64,000 bases of DNA from Helianthus annuus (lineage: Eukaryota > Streptophyta > Magnoliopsida > Asterales > Asteraceae): the NCBI RefSeq assembly GCF_002127325.2, contig NC_035433.2, positions 95,756,723 to 95,820,722 of the forward strand. Reading direction: 5' to 3'. Shown here one piece after another: positions 20,697 through 31,380 of the stretch. The notes beneath the pieces are model-generated. The model was not told the DNA's origin, made no database searches, and saw only the letters and a list, made by a program, of their open reading frames with translations. Position 1 is the first letter of the stretch. Each line of letters opens with the position of its first letter. A program made the position numbers and the translations under genes.

Positions 20697-23600
20697 ATGG
20701 CTGAACCATCTAATCCACACAATGTGGAGGGTGAAAACCCAGAACAGCCGGTAGTAGCGGCTGATGAAGACGAGGATGATGACGTTGACGTTCCCGGTGG
20801 TGGGTTACCGGCGTTGAAGTGGTCAAAGAGTGGTTTTACACTCTTGAAGGCCACTGTGCAGATGGCCGACGAATGGGATGCTACCTACCCACAAGAGGGG
20901 GACACCGGTGCCGATGCTCCGGCCGGTTATATAACCTTGTGGGCTGATTTTTTCAACGACGGCAACCTTAGGTTGCCGGTGACGGTGTTTGTTGCGGAGG
21001 TATTGGAGTATTATCATCTCCATATCTCCCAACTTAGTCCCTTTGGAATGTTCCGAATTAGGAACTTTGAATATACATTCCGTGCCCATGGCTTGCCCGT
21101 TACAGTGGAAAATTTCCGGCGGTTCTACCAGTTGACGGTGAACACCGGTTTTTTCTCGTTTACTCAACGGCATGGGAGCTTGAAGTTGATGACGCCTCCT
21201 AAGGGTGTGACAGGCTGGAAGAAGAGGTTCTTCTATGTGAAAGCCTGTGCGGTCTACGCCAGCATGTCTTTCAGGAATGTCAACGTTGGAGTTTCTGATG
21301 AAGATATTCCTGTTGCTACCGCAAAGACCGTGGACTGGTTCTCTAGGTTGCGGCCTATTGAACTTAAGAAGTTGGATAACAATCAACTGTGGGTATTGCG
21401 GATGATGCTCACGAGACCAGATAGGAAGGCAAGGCCCGTTTTGCGGGAAAAGGGTGGTGGTAAGCTCTTTATACTTTGTTATTTTCCTTACTTCCTAAGG
21501 CTTGTATTAACCTGCATGCATGTATCAGCGGATGCGGTTGGCTTGTGGAGGATGTTTGAGCCCGATTTCGAGGGCCGGGTTGAACTTATTGCGGTTGAGC
21601 TGAAGAAGGGCTTCAACCTTGAAATTCTTAGCAACTTCCGCGTACCGTCGCGTGCGGTGCTGGATGCCCCGGTGCCGGGAGACGCAAGAGGTATGTCGTA
21701 CGTGGCATTAGTTTTTTTTTTCAGTTTATCTTTTTGACTGGTTTTGTTGATTGTGTCAATCCAGGTATCCTTGCGGATTTGGGGAAGTTTGAGAAACGCA
21801 TCCCAAAAAAGACTGTGGAGAAGAAAACGGTGAAGAAAACCGTGCGGGGTCGTGGCAAGGGGAGTTCTGAAGGCTCAGTTGCCCCTTCTTCAGTTGCTGA
21901 AGCCGCAGGTACCTATCGATCTTGTTATCGGGGATATACCGATTACGTGGTAGTATCTGACACCCTTGAGGGTTTGGGTGTTATAGGTAGTGGTGCGGCT
22001 GCGGGTGGGACTGCTGTGGTTCCCCCCGTTGTTGGTGAGAAAAGAGGACCAGAGCAGAAGGCTGCTGGTGGTGGTGAACCGAAGCGTCGGAGACTGCAGA
22101 CCAAGAGAGTTGCTCCGGCGCAAAAGAAACCTGCAGTTGCTGCTGGTAAGTTTATCCCTTTTCCTTGTTTTGTATGTACAATAGGTGGGAATAATCATTG
22201 ATGCTCTTTGTGTTGCAGAATCCAGAGATGCAGGGTATTCTTTCTTTGACTTCCCTTCGTCTCCTCTGCATACCGCTGCTGCGGGTGCGGGGGTATCGAA
22301 GGAGACTGTCGTGCCCAAGGAGCCTACGGCCCCTTATGTTGGGCCGGTTCGCGATCCCCTCTTGGAGAAAACGGTGGAAACGACTGCTGACCGGATATTC
22401 GACACTGTGGATTCCTCGGACAATCTGATCTCTCCTAATGAGGGTGATGGATTGGACTTGAGGTTTTCAGATACTGGTAAGCAGAAGTCTGATGCTGAGG
22501 TGCGGCAGCAGGATGCTGAGCCGCCGAAGTCTCCTGTTGGTGAGAAGGGTAGCGGCTCGTCTGTTGGTGGTGCGGGTTATGATGGGCCTCCAATTCAGCC
22601 TGGGGAGTCTGAATTGGAGTATTACTACCGCACTTATACGCAGGGTCGCAGTACTGTGTATCACCGACCCCCCTGGACTGTTATGCAGGGGGATGATATT
22701 TCTAATGACCCTTCTGCCTGCAAAGAGATTTTGGGTGGTCTGGGCACCCCTTTTGAAGTGGAACGTGCCCGTGCTGCACCCCGGGAGCTGCGCATAAACC
22801 AGCTTTCAACAATGTTGATAGGATCTTCCATTGTGGCGAATGCCATTTTGGAAGATTATAAGGTGTTGGGCCGCCGCGAGGAAGAGGCTGCTCGCATGCG
22901 GGCTGAAGCGGAGAAGTTGGTCCAGGCTGCCCGTGCGGGTGCGGAGCAGCTTGAGAAGGACAAAGCTACTTTTGAGAAGCAGAAGCAGACTTCTGAATGG
23001 GCTGCCACTGCCCAGCTGAAACAGGTGCGTACCCTTGCTAAGCTTCTTGCTGATGAGCGCAAGAGTTGGAATGAAAAAATGTCAAGTGAGCGCAAGAAGT
23101 GGAATGAATCTTGGGCTAAGCAGAATGACATTCTGTTTCATGCTCGGCAGGAGTTAACGAACGCCAAGGCAGCGAACGTTGCCTTGGGTAAAGAGAAAGC
23201 TGCAGCGGAGGCCATTGCTGTGAAAGCGCAGCAGGCGAAGGCCGAGGCCCTGAAGGCGCTTGAGGAGGCCAAGGAAGCCGGGGCGCGTGCTGCAAAGGCC
23301 CTTGAAGAGGCCGCAGAGAAGGAGAGCCGTTCTTCTAAGGCTCTTGAAGAGGCGCATGCGGAGCGCATTCGTTTGGATAAGGTTGTTGCCAGCCTTCAGG
23401 TATGTTTCGTTACCTCTGTTGTATATTTCCTTTATTGTTTTGAAAATATTTATCGAGTGAACTGTTTGCTGTTTTTGTAACAGGCTGAGGTTCAGGCCCG
23501 GGAGGTCGCGGTTACAGACCTTACTGCCCGCGTCTCTGTTGCGGAGGAGCGGGCTGATGCCGCTGTTGAGGCCAAGGATGCCTTGGTGTCCTCTATTAAC

Positions 23601-24074
23601 CAGCTGGAGGCTGACCGTGAGTGGTTGCGGGCTCACGGTATCGCGCGTGTAAGTATCCCTTTTCTTTAGATTTGCTTGGACTAATATCCGAGACTTATGA
23701 TCCTTGTGTTGCAGATTGTTGAGGCTATTATGAATGCCCCTAAGACCGCGGCTGGTTTGGATCTGGTCAGGGATCGCGCGCGTGATGCTGGCTTTAAAGC
23801 TGGTTATAACCGCTGCATTGGGCATATCAATGTATTATCCGCAGGCGGTTATACTGATAAGCGATCCGGGTTCCAAGGTGTGGACACCGAATCGCTTCTT
23901 AAGGCGGCCGAAGCCTCCTTTTATAATACGTCCCTTGCCTGTGTAGAGGAACTGGACGATTGTTTGGATGCTGCGGACTATGTTGACCGCTTGCGGATGC
24001 TTTATCCGGATGCGGAAGAGGAAGAACCCGCAGGTGGTGCCGGAGGAGATGCGGGAACCAGCGGTACAAAATAG
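20697..24074 (+). CDS. Antisense spliced gene in the Tat element (gypsy-type putative transposase domain plus coiled coil)
   Basis: Seven exons predicted from GT-AG sites and frame: 20697-21459, 21529-21690, 21765-21908, 21987-22145, 22219-23399, 23484-23648, 23715-24074. Together they give 2,934 nt, exactly 977 codons plus stop. Phases agree at every junction; intron 3 is the least certain because reading through it is also open. Residues about 25-310 (LPVTVFVAEVLEYYHL, FRIRNFEYTFRAHGLPVTVENFRRFYQL) resemble the Pfam 'putative gypsy type transposon' family (PF04195), as I remember it. A basic linker follows (KKTVEKKTVKKTV), then a long Ala/Glu/Lys coiled coil (exons 5-6) and an acidic tail. 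The role is unknown. It is a convergent neighbour of the Tat pol, inside the element but on the other strand. An intact frame over seven exons argues against decay. Confidence 0.82.
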
Positions 24075-24734
24075 GGTTTAGGTTGGCTAGTGTGCCTCCT
24101 TTTTGTGTTCCTCTTGTATAGTATAGGAACTTTATGTAAATTCATTAAGCATCATGTGGGTGCTTGAATTTTTTGAATACAAAGTTTCTTTGTTCAGTTT
24201 GTACAAGTGTTTTTAATTCTTGCATGTCTGAACGTATGTATGCGTAACTTTACCCATTTATGAACGGGGTCAAGTATACTCCATACTTTTTGTCGTATGG
24301 GGACGCGTCAATTCTGTTATTTACCGTGTGAGGGTTTTAGAATTGCTTAAGCTTTGTAAATGCTTATATATCCGGAACTCTACCCATTTGTGAATGGGGT
24401 CAAGTGTACTCCATAACCTTGTCGTATGAGTCCGCGTCAATTCCATTGTTTGCCTTTTTGGGCTCAGGAATTGTGTTAAAAAACTTGTTTATCCTGCCGG
24501 ATAAATATGCAAGTCTTTCTGCCTTTTGCTGGCCTATTACAATATTTGTGTGTGGTTACCACTTTGTATGGGTATCGCGAATGAAGATTTTGCCAATCTG
24601 TTTTTGGGATACCGCAAAGTGGAACACGCATTTGTAATAGTAATAACAAACAATAATGTATAAAATTGCTTATTTATTTATTTGCAAATGGCCTGCGGCC
24701 CGATAGGTTACATAAAGAAATGTAAGAACATGGC
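24075..24734. other. 3' UTR of the antisense gene and spacer to pol
   Basis: Contains a 120-bp-spaced imperfect repeat (TACCCATTT-TGAA-GGGGTCAAGT-TACTCCATA at about 24250 and 24372). It ends at the pol stop codon (24735), so the two convergent transcripts probably overlap here. No further gene. Confidence 0.5.
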
Positions 24735-27719
24735 TTACATATAACAGCGTCGAAGCTGTTGAGCATTCCATGTTCGTGCGATAGGTTCGCCTTCTAGCGT
24801 TTGTAATTTGTACGCGCCTTTCCCTAAGACCTCTTTGATGAGGTAGGGTCCTTCCCACTTGGGGGCGAGTTTGCCTGGGCGCTCGGCATTAGATGCCTCA
24901 TTGTCGCGTAGGACGTAGTCTCCTGGGTTGAAAGTACAAACGCGGACGCGCGTGTTGTAGTACTTTTCAAGTTTGGATTTGTATTTGGCCTCGTTGATGG
25001 CAGCGTTTTCGCGCCTTTCTTCCAAGAGGTCCAAATCGATCCTGCGTTCCATGTTGTTGTCTAGTTTTTCAATAGCCAACATTCTAGGAGAGGGGAGACC
25101 TACTTCTGCGGGGATCACCGCTTCTGAACCGTAGACTAGGCTGAAGGGTGTTTCCCCATTGCTTGTTTTTGGGCTTGTACGGTGAGCCCATAAGATACTT
25201 GGGAGTTCATCGACCCAGCCACGCCTGGCCGTTCCCAACCGCGCCTTGATCCCTTCGACTAGGCTTTTATTGATACTCTCAACTTGGCCGTTCCCTTGCG
25301 GGTGTGCGACTGGTGAGAATATGTGCTCAATATGTAGTTCTTTTAGCCATTTTTGGAATTCGTCGGCAGCGAAGTTGGTGCCGTTATCGGTGACAATGCA
25401 CATTGGTAATCCGAAACGGCAGATGATGTGTTCCCAAATGAACTTTCTTGTTATCATAGCAGTGGTTGAGGCGAGCGGTTTTGCTTCCACCCATTTTGTG
25501 AAGTAATCAACTGCTACTATGATAAATTTAACCGCACCTGGAGCGTCAGGGAAAGGTCCCACAACGTCAATTGCCCATTTCTGAAAGGGCCATGCAGTTG
25601 TGACGGGGACTAAGTTGTTCTTTGGCCGCAAGGTTTTTGGAGCATGACGTTGACAGTCAATGCACTTGTGCAACTCTTTGACGGCGTCCAGGTGCATGTC
25701 GGGCCAGTAATACCCGGCATTCATGATTTTGGCCACTACCATGCGTGGTCCAGCGTGTATGCCACATATGCCCTCGTGTATCTCTCGGATGAGGTATGTG
25801 GCATCCTGGGGGTTGACGCATCGTAGTAGTGGTCCGAGGTATGATTTGCGGTACAAGATACCGTCTCCCATTTGATAATGGCACGCTTTGTATTGGAGCT
25901 TGCGTGCCTCTGATTTGCTTTCGGGAGTCACACCGGATTGTAGGTATGCAATAATGGGTGTCATCCATGATGTTGAACCGTATTGAATGACATTGACTTG
26001 GCGCAGGGGTACCGAAGGATTTTGCAGGATTTCGATGCGTATCTCCTTTGCCAAGTGTTGGAAGCTAGTAGATGCAAGTTTTGATAGTGCATCTGCGGAC
26101 TTGTTTTCGCTTCGATTAATATGGCGAATATTGAACGAAGCGAATTTGGATTTTAGTTGCAGGGCTTGCTCGAGGTAGAGGATCATGATATCCCCTTTTG
26201 CGGCATAGTCGCCGCGTACTTGGCCTGCAACTAACAAAGAGTCGACGTTTGCTTCCAGATGTTGCACGCCGATTTTGACTGCTAAACGTAGCCCCGCTAA
26301 CAGGGCCTCATATTCTGCCTCGTTGTTTGTGCTTTTGAATTCGAGGCGGATTGCATATGTAAGCTCTTGGCCGTCAGGGCTGACGAGTCGCAGACCTGCA
26401 CCCGCACCTTCGTTGTTGGAGGCACCATCTGTGAATAGTGCCCATGTCTCGGAGGAGGATGGCGTTGGTGCAGGAGTTTGTGCTTCTTCGCATTCTTGGA
26501 TGCGATTCACCGGTACTTCGGCGGCGAAATCAGCTAAGATCTGGCCTTTAATCGCGGGGCGCGGTTTATAGTGTATCGTTTGCGCGCCCAGCTCGATTGC
26601 CCATTTTGCTAATCTTCCAGAGATGTCGGGTTTGGATAGGATCGGGCCGATCCTGTAATTGGTTAGCACTGTGATGACGTGGTTTACGAAGTAGCGTCGC
26701 AACCGTCTTGAAGCGTGCACTAATGCTAGCACCAATTTCTCCATTATTGAGTATCTCGTCTCTGGGTCGTTGAGCATCTTGCTGATGTAATAGATGGGTG
26801 TTTGAACCCCCTTTCGCTCCACTATTAATACCGCACCCACCGCGTTATCCGCGGCGGATAGGTATAATATGAGTGGCTCATCTTTGCGTGGTGCGGTTAG
26901 AGTTGGGAGTTGTATCAAACACTCTTTCATTTCCCGAAAAGCCTGTTTAGCCTCTGCGGTCCACTGGAATTGTTCTTTCTTTGAACAGCTCCACAGGGTC
27001 TTGATGAACGGATAAGACTTAGCTGCGTGGTTGGCTAAGAATCTGTTAAGTGCCGCTAGCCTGCCGGCTAGCCGTTGCATATCCTTCATCGATGAAGGCG
27101 ATGGCATGCGCTCGATCGCCTGGACTTTCTTCGGGTTTACCTTGAATCCATCTTTAGTGACGATGAACCCAAGGAATTTGCCTTCTTCCATTCCAAACGA
27201 GCATTTTCCTGGATTGAGCTTTATGTTAACGCTGCGCAGAGTTTGGAATGTTCTTTCAATATCTGTGAGCATGGTATCCTCTTCCATGCTCATGACGACC
27301 AGGTCGTCCATGTAGATTTCGACACTTTTGCTTATTTGGCCGCGGAAAGTGTCGTTCATCAACTTTTGGTAGGTTGAGCCCGCGTTGCGCAACCCAAACG
27401 GCATTTTTGTGTAGCAGTAATTTCCGGTGGGAGTCCGGAATGCCGTTTTGTCTTCATCCTCGATTGCCATTTGTACTTGATGGTACCCTTTGTAGCAATC
27501 GAGGAAACACTTCCACCTGAATGGTGCGAGATTATCGACTTTTTCGTCGATTTCTGGAAGCGCGTAACAATCCTTGGGGCAGGCTTTGTTAAGGTCTTTG
27601 TAATCGACGCACATGCGCCAGCCCCCGGACGGTTTTTCTACCATGACTGGGTTGGATAACCACGTCTGGTATTTGACTTCCCGCAGGATGCCTGCGGAGA
27701 GCAGTTCTTCGATCTGCTC
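24735..27719 (-). CDS. Tat Pol: reverse transcriptase, two RNase H domains, integrase
   Basis: Continues the gag-pro frame after one TAA; the frame is unbroken from 27719 and the first Met is at 27644. RT motifs include KMPFGLRNAGSTYQKLM and YMDDLVV. A first RNase H-like region follows (LYLSAADNAVGAVL, then LTNYR) in which acidic residues look lost. Then comes a second, intact one (LFTDGASNNEGAG, STNNEAEYEALL), the dual arrangement typical of Tat. Integrase has the HHCC site (IHAGPRM, CIDCQRH), catalytic Asp in WAIDVVGPF and IVTDNGTNF, and Glu in QGNGQVESIN. The C-terminus ends at QQLRRCYM. All catalytic motifs except those of the first RNase H look functional. Confidence 0.93.
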   Translation of the reverse strand, partial: EQIEELLSAGILREVKYQTWLSNPVMVEKPSGGWRMCVDYKDLNKACPKDCYALPEIDEKVDNLAPFRWKCFLDCYKGYHQVQMAIEDEDKTAFRTPTGNYCYTKMPFGLRNAGSTYQKLMNDTFRGQISKSVEIYMDDLVVMSMEEDTMLTDIERTFQTLRSVNIKLNPGKCSFGMEEGKFLGFIVTKDGFKVNPKKVQAIERMPSPSSMKDMQRLAGRLAALNRFLANHAAKSYPFIKTLWSCSKKEQFQWTAEAKQAFREMKECLIQLPTLTAPRKDEPLILYLSAADNAVGAVLIVERKGVQTPIYYISKMLNDPETRYSIMEKLVLALVHASRRLRRYFVNHVITVLTNYRIGPILSKPDISGRLAKWAIELGAQTIHYKPRPAIKGQILADFAAEVPVNRIQECEEAQTPAPTPSSSETWALFTDGASNNEGAGAGLRLVSPDGQELTYAIRLEFKSTNNEAEYEALLAGLRLAVKIGVQHLEANVDSLLVAGQVRGDYAAKGDIMILYLEQALQLKSKFASFNIRHINRSENKSADALSKLASTSFQHLAKEIRIEILQNPSVPLRQVNVIQYGSTSWMTPIIAYLQSGVTPESKSEARKLQYKACHYQMGDGILYRKSYLGPLLRCVNPQDATYLIREIHEGICGIHAGPRMVVAKIMNAGYYWPDMHLDAVKELHKCIDCQRHAPKTLRPKNNLVPVTTAWPFQKWAIDVVGPFPDAPGAVKFIIVAVDYFTKWVEAKPLASTTAMITRKFIWEHIICRFGLPMCIVTDNGTNFAADEFQKWLKELHIEHIFSPVAHPQGNGQVESINKSLVEGIKARLGTARRGWVDELPSILWAHRTSPKTSNGETPFSLVYGSEAVIPAEVGLPSPRMLAIEKLDNNMERRIDLDLLEERRENAAINEAKYKSKLEKYYNTRVRVCTFNPGDYVLRDNEASNAERPGKLAPKWEGPYLIKEVLGKGAYKLQTLEGEPIARTWNAQQLRRCYM

Positions 27720-30281
27720 TTACATCGCCTGATTTTTAGCTGACCCAAGGTGGCGTTGGCCTTGGATCACTGGCTTAATACCTGGCAGGGTATTCAAGTG
27801 ATGTTGCGCAATATCACGTGGGACCTCGGTCATGTCCGCGAGTGTCCACGCGAAGATGTCCTGGTTCCTGAAGAGAAGCTGCTTCAGTTGCGCTTTTGTG
27901 GTCGGGGATAAGGCGTGACCCAATGTGACCTTTTGTTCTGGGTATCTCGCGTTGAGAACCCACTTTTCTGGTTGGTCGTTGGGAGTGGGCCTTGCGACCT
28001 TGGTCGGACGTACTTCGTCCGACATCATGACGTCCCTGCGGGCATAGATTATCGCGACCCCCGATTCGGTTGGGAAACCAACCGCAGAGTGGGGGACGGA
28101 CGTAATAATATTGAAATCTCCTTGGGATTCTCTCCCGAGGAGTACGTCATATCTGGAGGTGTGAGGTAAAACCATGAAGTTTACCTCTTCTGTCCTTGTG
28201 CGGTTTCCGCTGGAAAGACGCACAGGGAAAGTAATCTGGCCTAGGGGAAAGACAGTTTCCCCTGCGAACCCGGTTAACGGGTAATCTACTGCTTGCAACC
28301 GATCTTTGTCCTCCTGGTCGAACTGGTTGAAGCATTGTTCGTAGATTATATCAGATGTACTGCCCGGGTCGATGAATAGACGCTCGGTGCAGTAGTGTGC
28401 CAGTTGGCCTGAGATGACGACGGCGCGCCTATCGCGCGGTCCGCCTCGGACTTTTGGAAAGACGACTTGCTCGTCTTTCCAGTCACATTCCGGCTTTCTC
28501 GCCGCTTTGCGCGGTCTGCCCTTGCCTCCGTGGATCATGTGGGTGGAAGTCACGTGCATGGTTCTCTTCCCGGAGGAGGTACCTTCGCCATGAGGGGTAA
28601 TGCGCTTGGTGGGTTTTTGCCCACCTGGCAAAAGGTGTTGCAGTTTCCCCTCCTTTAAGGCGCGCTCAATCTCCAGTCGGAGACTGATGCAGTTGTTGGT
28701 GGTGTGGCCCGAGTCCTTGTGGTACTCACAGTAGAGTGTGAGGTCCTGATTTTTCTTGGACTTCATTGGTTGGGCCGGTCGCAAGAACTGTGGGTCCGCA
28801 AGGAGGACCTCACATGGCGACATGGTGATTTCGGTCCAGTTGCGGTCCCGAGAATCTTTTTTTGACGCCCGACTGTCTCGGGCGGGGTTGTAGTTTTTTG
28901 GGTCGAACGTGTTGGTTCGCGGGAAATACGGTTTAGAAATATCGCGATTTCCAACGTCCCGGTTGCGTTTATTGTTACGCTTGGACCCTTGGTGGGATGT
29001 TTCGGCTTGGGGCTTTGCCTTCGTCACATGCGGTTCAAGTGACCGCTGTGTCTGGGCGTATGTCTTGACCGCGGTCATGACATCTTCCCATTTTTTGGGC
29101 AAGCCCTCCTTGCCAGAGATGGTCATGATCATCTCTCTGTCTTTGACGGCCCGGATGAAGTGGTTTCGTGCCATCTGGTCTGCCACGTCACCGATCTCCA
29201 GGCACTCTTTATTGTATCGGACGACGAATGCTTCGAGCGATTCGTCGTCTCTTCGCCAGATGTTCATGACGTCCAACGAATCACGTTCGTGGCGTCGCTG
29301 CTGGCTAAAATGGGCGAGGAACTTGGTACGTAAGTCCTCGAATGAATCCAGTGATCCCACTGGCAAAGAATCGAACCATGCCCTGGCCAGGCCCGTAAGG
29401 GTCTGGGGGAAAAAATTACACCAGGTGGGTTCATCCCATTGGCCGTTGATGCCCGCACCCATGAAGATGTTCATGTGGTCGTCCGGGTCGGTCGAACCAC
29501 TGTATTTCCCAACGTTGAATGGGAACTTTGTCGTGGTGACATGGGCGTTGGCAATCCGCGTGCCGAACTTGGAATTTTCGGCCGCTGCTTTTGGCCTGTA
29601 TGGCTCGTTCGCAGGGCGCTTTGCCGCCCTAAGGTATGTGTTGCGGGGGTGACTGGGAGGAACATAGTTGCGTCCTCCCGGTCTGCTGCTGGTGTCATGC
29701 GAATCACCGCGGTAGCTATGGTCGTCAGGGTCGGTATGACCGTACCCTTCGGTGTATGGCTGCGGGCCCAATCGGCTCTGAATGCCTGGGCCGCGTCGGG
29801 AGGTTGATCGCCTCCTGTCCTCGCCATGGGGGCCAAGGCGGGTATGTACCGGTCCTCTGGTGTGGGATCCGTATGAGGAATCGTCCTCGTTGAGGGTGTG
29901 GACCGAACAGTAAGACGATCCCCGTTCTTCACGTCGGCTTCTTGAAGCCGGGCGTGAATGTATCCTGCCGTCGTATTGTAAAATACACTCAACAAGGGTG
30001 TGTGGTGCTGGGGGAAGCCCAGCTCGTATATTCGCTTCGGTACAAGCGCGGTTGTATACTGCGGTCAGCATGGCTGCCTGCTGTTCGTACCAGGTATGAA
30101 CGGTCATGCCTGGTGGGATCACAGATGGGAACTGTGATAAGTCATGTCCAAACATAAAGGAGGGACTCATTTGTGTGGACGTGCCGATGTGTCCGGGTTG
30201 GGAGGTCGAGGCATTGATCCCTACCGGAGATGGGATTGGCGGATTTTGGTTATCCGCAGTGTTGTTTTGGTGATCAGTCAT
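27720..30281 (-). CDS. Tat Gag and protease (853 codons, ends at an in-frame TAA)
   Basis: The start is the ATG at 30281, 59 bp from the 5' LTR (MTDHQNNTADNQNPP). An Arg/Ser-rich region precedes a retrotransposon Gag core (AWFDSLPVGSLDSFEDLRTK, FLAHFSQQRRHERD). A zinc-knuckle variant, CEYHKDSGHTTNNC, lies near residue 518 and has His in place of the second Cys (CX2HX4HX4C). A protease-like FIDPGSTSDI near 638 has DPG where DTG/DSG is usual, followed by DVLLGRES. The frame stops at TAA (27722-27720) and resumes at once with EQIEELLSAGILR, the usual approach to RT. The stop is most simply one substitution in an A-rich codon. Confidence 0.9.
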   Translation of the reverse strand: MTDHQNNTADNQNPPIPSPVGINASTSQPGHIGTSTQMSPSFMFGHDLSQFPSVIPPGMTVHTWYEQQAAMLTAVYNRACTEANIRAGLPPAPHTLVECILQYDGRIHSRPASRSRREERGSSYCSVHTLNEDDSSYGSHTRGPVHTRLGPHGEDRRRSTSRRGPGIQSRLGPQPYTEGYGHTDPDDHSYRGDSHDTSSRPGGRNYVPPSHPRNTYLRAAKRPANEPYRPKAAAENSKFGTRIANAHVTTTKFPFNVGKYSGSTDPDDHMNIFMGAGINGQWDEPTWCNFFPQTLTGLARAWFDSLPVGSLDSFEDLRTKFLAHFSQQRRHERDSLDVMNIWRRDDESLEAFVVRYNKECLEIGDVADQMARNHFIRAVKDREMIMTISGKEGLPKKWEDVMTAVKTYAQTQRSLEPHVTKAKPQAETSHQGSKRNNKRNRDVGNRDISKPYFPRTNTFDPKNYNPARDSRASKKDSRDRNWTEITMSPCEVLLADPQFLRPAQPMKSKKNQDLTLYCEYHKDSGHTTNNCISLRLEIERALKEGKLQHLLPGGQKPTKRITPHGEGTSSGKRTMHVTSTHMIHGGKGRPRKAARKPECDWKDEQVVFPKVRGGPRDRRAVVISGQLAHYCTERLFIDPGSTSDIIYEQCFNQFDQEDKDRLQAVDYPLTGFAGETVFPLGQITFPVRLSSGNRTRTEEVNFMVLPHTSRYDVLLGRESQGDFNIITSVPHSAVGFPTESGVAIIYARRDVMMSDEVRPTKVARPTPNDQPEKWVLNARYPEQKVTLGHALSPTTKAQLKQLLFRNQDIFAWTLADMTEVPRDIAQHHLNTLPGIKPVIQGQRHLGSAKNQAM

Positions 30282-30326
30282 GATCGTGAGAAAGGAAAAA
30301 GGATGGTTTAGAAAATGCTAAGAGTA

Positions 30327-30339
30327 GCGGTGGGCGCCA
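30327..30339 (-). promoter_or_regulatory. Tat primer binding site
   Basis: Minus-strand TGGCGCCCACCGC, one base inside the 5' LTR. The same TTGGCGCCCACCG abuts the truncated LTRs at 12137 and 16488. I cannot assign the tRNA with certainty. Confidence 0.75.
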
Positions 30340-30340
30340 A

Positions 30341-31281
30341 TGATGAAACAATGGTTAACCGGGCAGGGTTAACACACTGGCCTCGTCAAGAAGGGTTAAT
30401 CCCTTCCTCTCGAGGATCGCTGGCTGGATCACCGGTGGTTGATCTCCTGCACAAGGAAACAAGCCGTGACTCGTAACAAGGAGGATGGGGTGGGGGGTGC
30501 TCCTTGTTACCACTCTCCGGCGTGAGAATCAGTAGTTTGCTTGGGAAGCAAAGTAAGATAGTAGTAGTAGTGAGAGAGTTGTGAAGAGATACCTCAAACC
30601 TGGTTTGGGGTTGGTATTTATAGCCGAGGAGTGAAGGAGGATGATGATGGATGGACTGACGACGTGCTGCACCTTTGCAGGTGTGTCAGGCTTGTCGGTT
30701 GTGGAGGTTACGCCATGTCAGTCCATTGCTTACGTAGCTCTGACAGGTAACTGCCATTGGTGCCACTTGCACTGTGGTGTCAGTCCCACTTGTTGAACAC
30801 GTAGGATGCGGTGCTAGCCGCATCGCTACGTGCGGTAACATCTGAAGTTACCGCGTCTCCTACTTGTGATCAAGGAATACGCGAGATGTGGTGCTAGCCG
30901 CATCGTCATCTTGCCTGCATCCCTTGTCGTGACGAAAATGCCCGTATGGTGCGGTGTCAGCCGCACCGTTACGTTCATCTTCTTCTATGCCTAAGGTAAG
31001 GCTTTCTTGTATTGATAGAAGTGTTCACTGGATGCGGTGCGATGCCGCATCGCTGTGAATACTTCCGTTTTCATACACCAGATGTGATGCTATGTCGCAT
31101 CACTCTACCGTTCTCATGTTCCATGTAAGTCCTCCTTTGTTACTAGATAGATTGGATTCAACCCTTGTGCCGACGCGTTCTCGCATGGGCACAAGTAGGT
31201 TGTTAGCTAGTGGGGGTTTTGATAAGGGTAATGGTCACTCGCGGTCGATGCTGACGCGAGATCTGGGACCATACCCCTTCA
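30341..31281 (-). repeat. Tat element 5' LTR
   Basis: 941 bp, same boundaries as the left LTR. By eye it differs at about seven positions (for example ACGCAACGTC versus ACGCCATGTC, ACAAGCAGG versus ACAAGTAGG). It carries the same U3 hairpins and stem-loop. Confidence 0.93.
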
Positions 31282-31286
31282 GGTGC

Positions 31287-31380
31287 CGACCTTGTGACAG
31301 GTGGTTCACTGATCATCTCTACAACGCGGTTGTAGATACCGACATCAACACAATTCTGGATGATTAAAGAGATTGAAACC
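31287..31380 (+). pseudogene. TIR-domain fragment, copy 2, right piece
   Basis: Continuation of 17902-17932 across the Tat insertion: CGACCTTGTGACAGG, GGTTCACTGATCATCTC, CTGGATGATTAAAGAG. It has the same in-frame stop as copy 1, so the exon was already dead when it was duplicated. Confidence 0.85.

Larger units (their letters stand above)
17933..31281 (-). mobile_element. Complete Tat-type Ty3/gypsy retrotransposon (13.35 kb)
   Basis: Both LTRs are 941 bp with TG...CA ends, and the five-base duplication GGTGC flanks the element (17928-17932 and 31282-31286). Minus-strand order: 5' LTR, primer site, gag-pro, RT, degenerate RNase H plus a second RNase H, integrase, 3' region, 3' LTR. On the opposite strand between integrase and the 3' LTR is a separate spliced gene (20697-24074). 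Dual RNase H and an antisense extra gene are hallmarks I associate with the Tat lineage. Only one stop codon (27720-27722) breaks the polyprotein. I counted about seven LTR differences by eye, so the insertion is recent. It lies inside a TIR pseudogene fragment. Confidence 0.95.

Noticed and set aside
20823..21386. 187-codon minus-strand frame opposite exon 1 of the antisense gene
   Set aside because: Mirror of a conserved coding exon; no domain and no family resemblance.
23154..23825. 223-codon minus-strand frame opposite the coiled-coil exons
   Set aside because: It crosses two predicted introns of the sense gene and has no domain.
28909..29652. 247-codon plus-strand frame across Tat gag
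   Set aside because: Opposite strand of an intact Gag core; composition follows the Gag codons.
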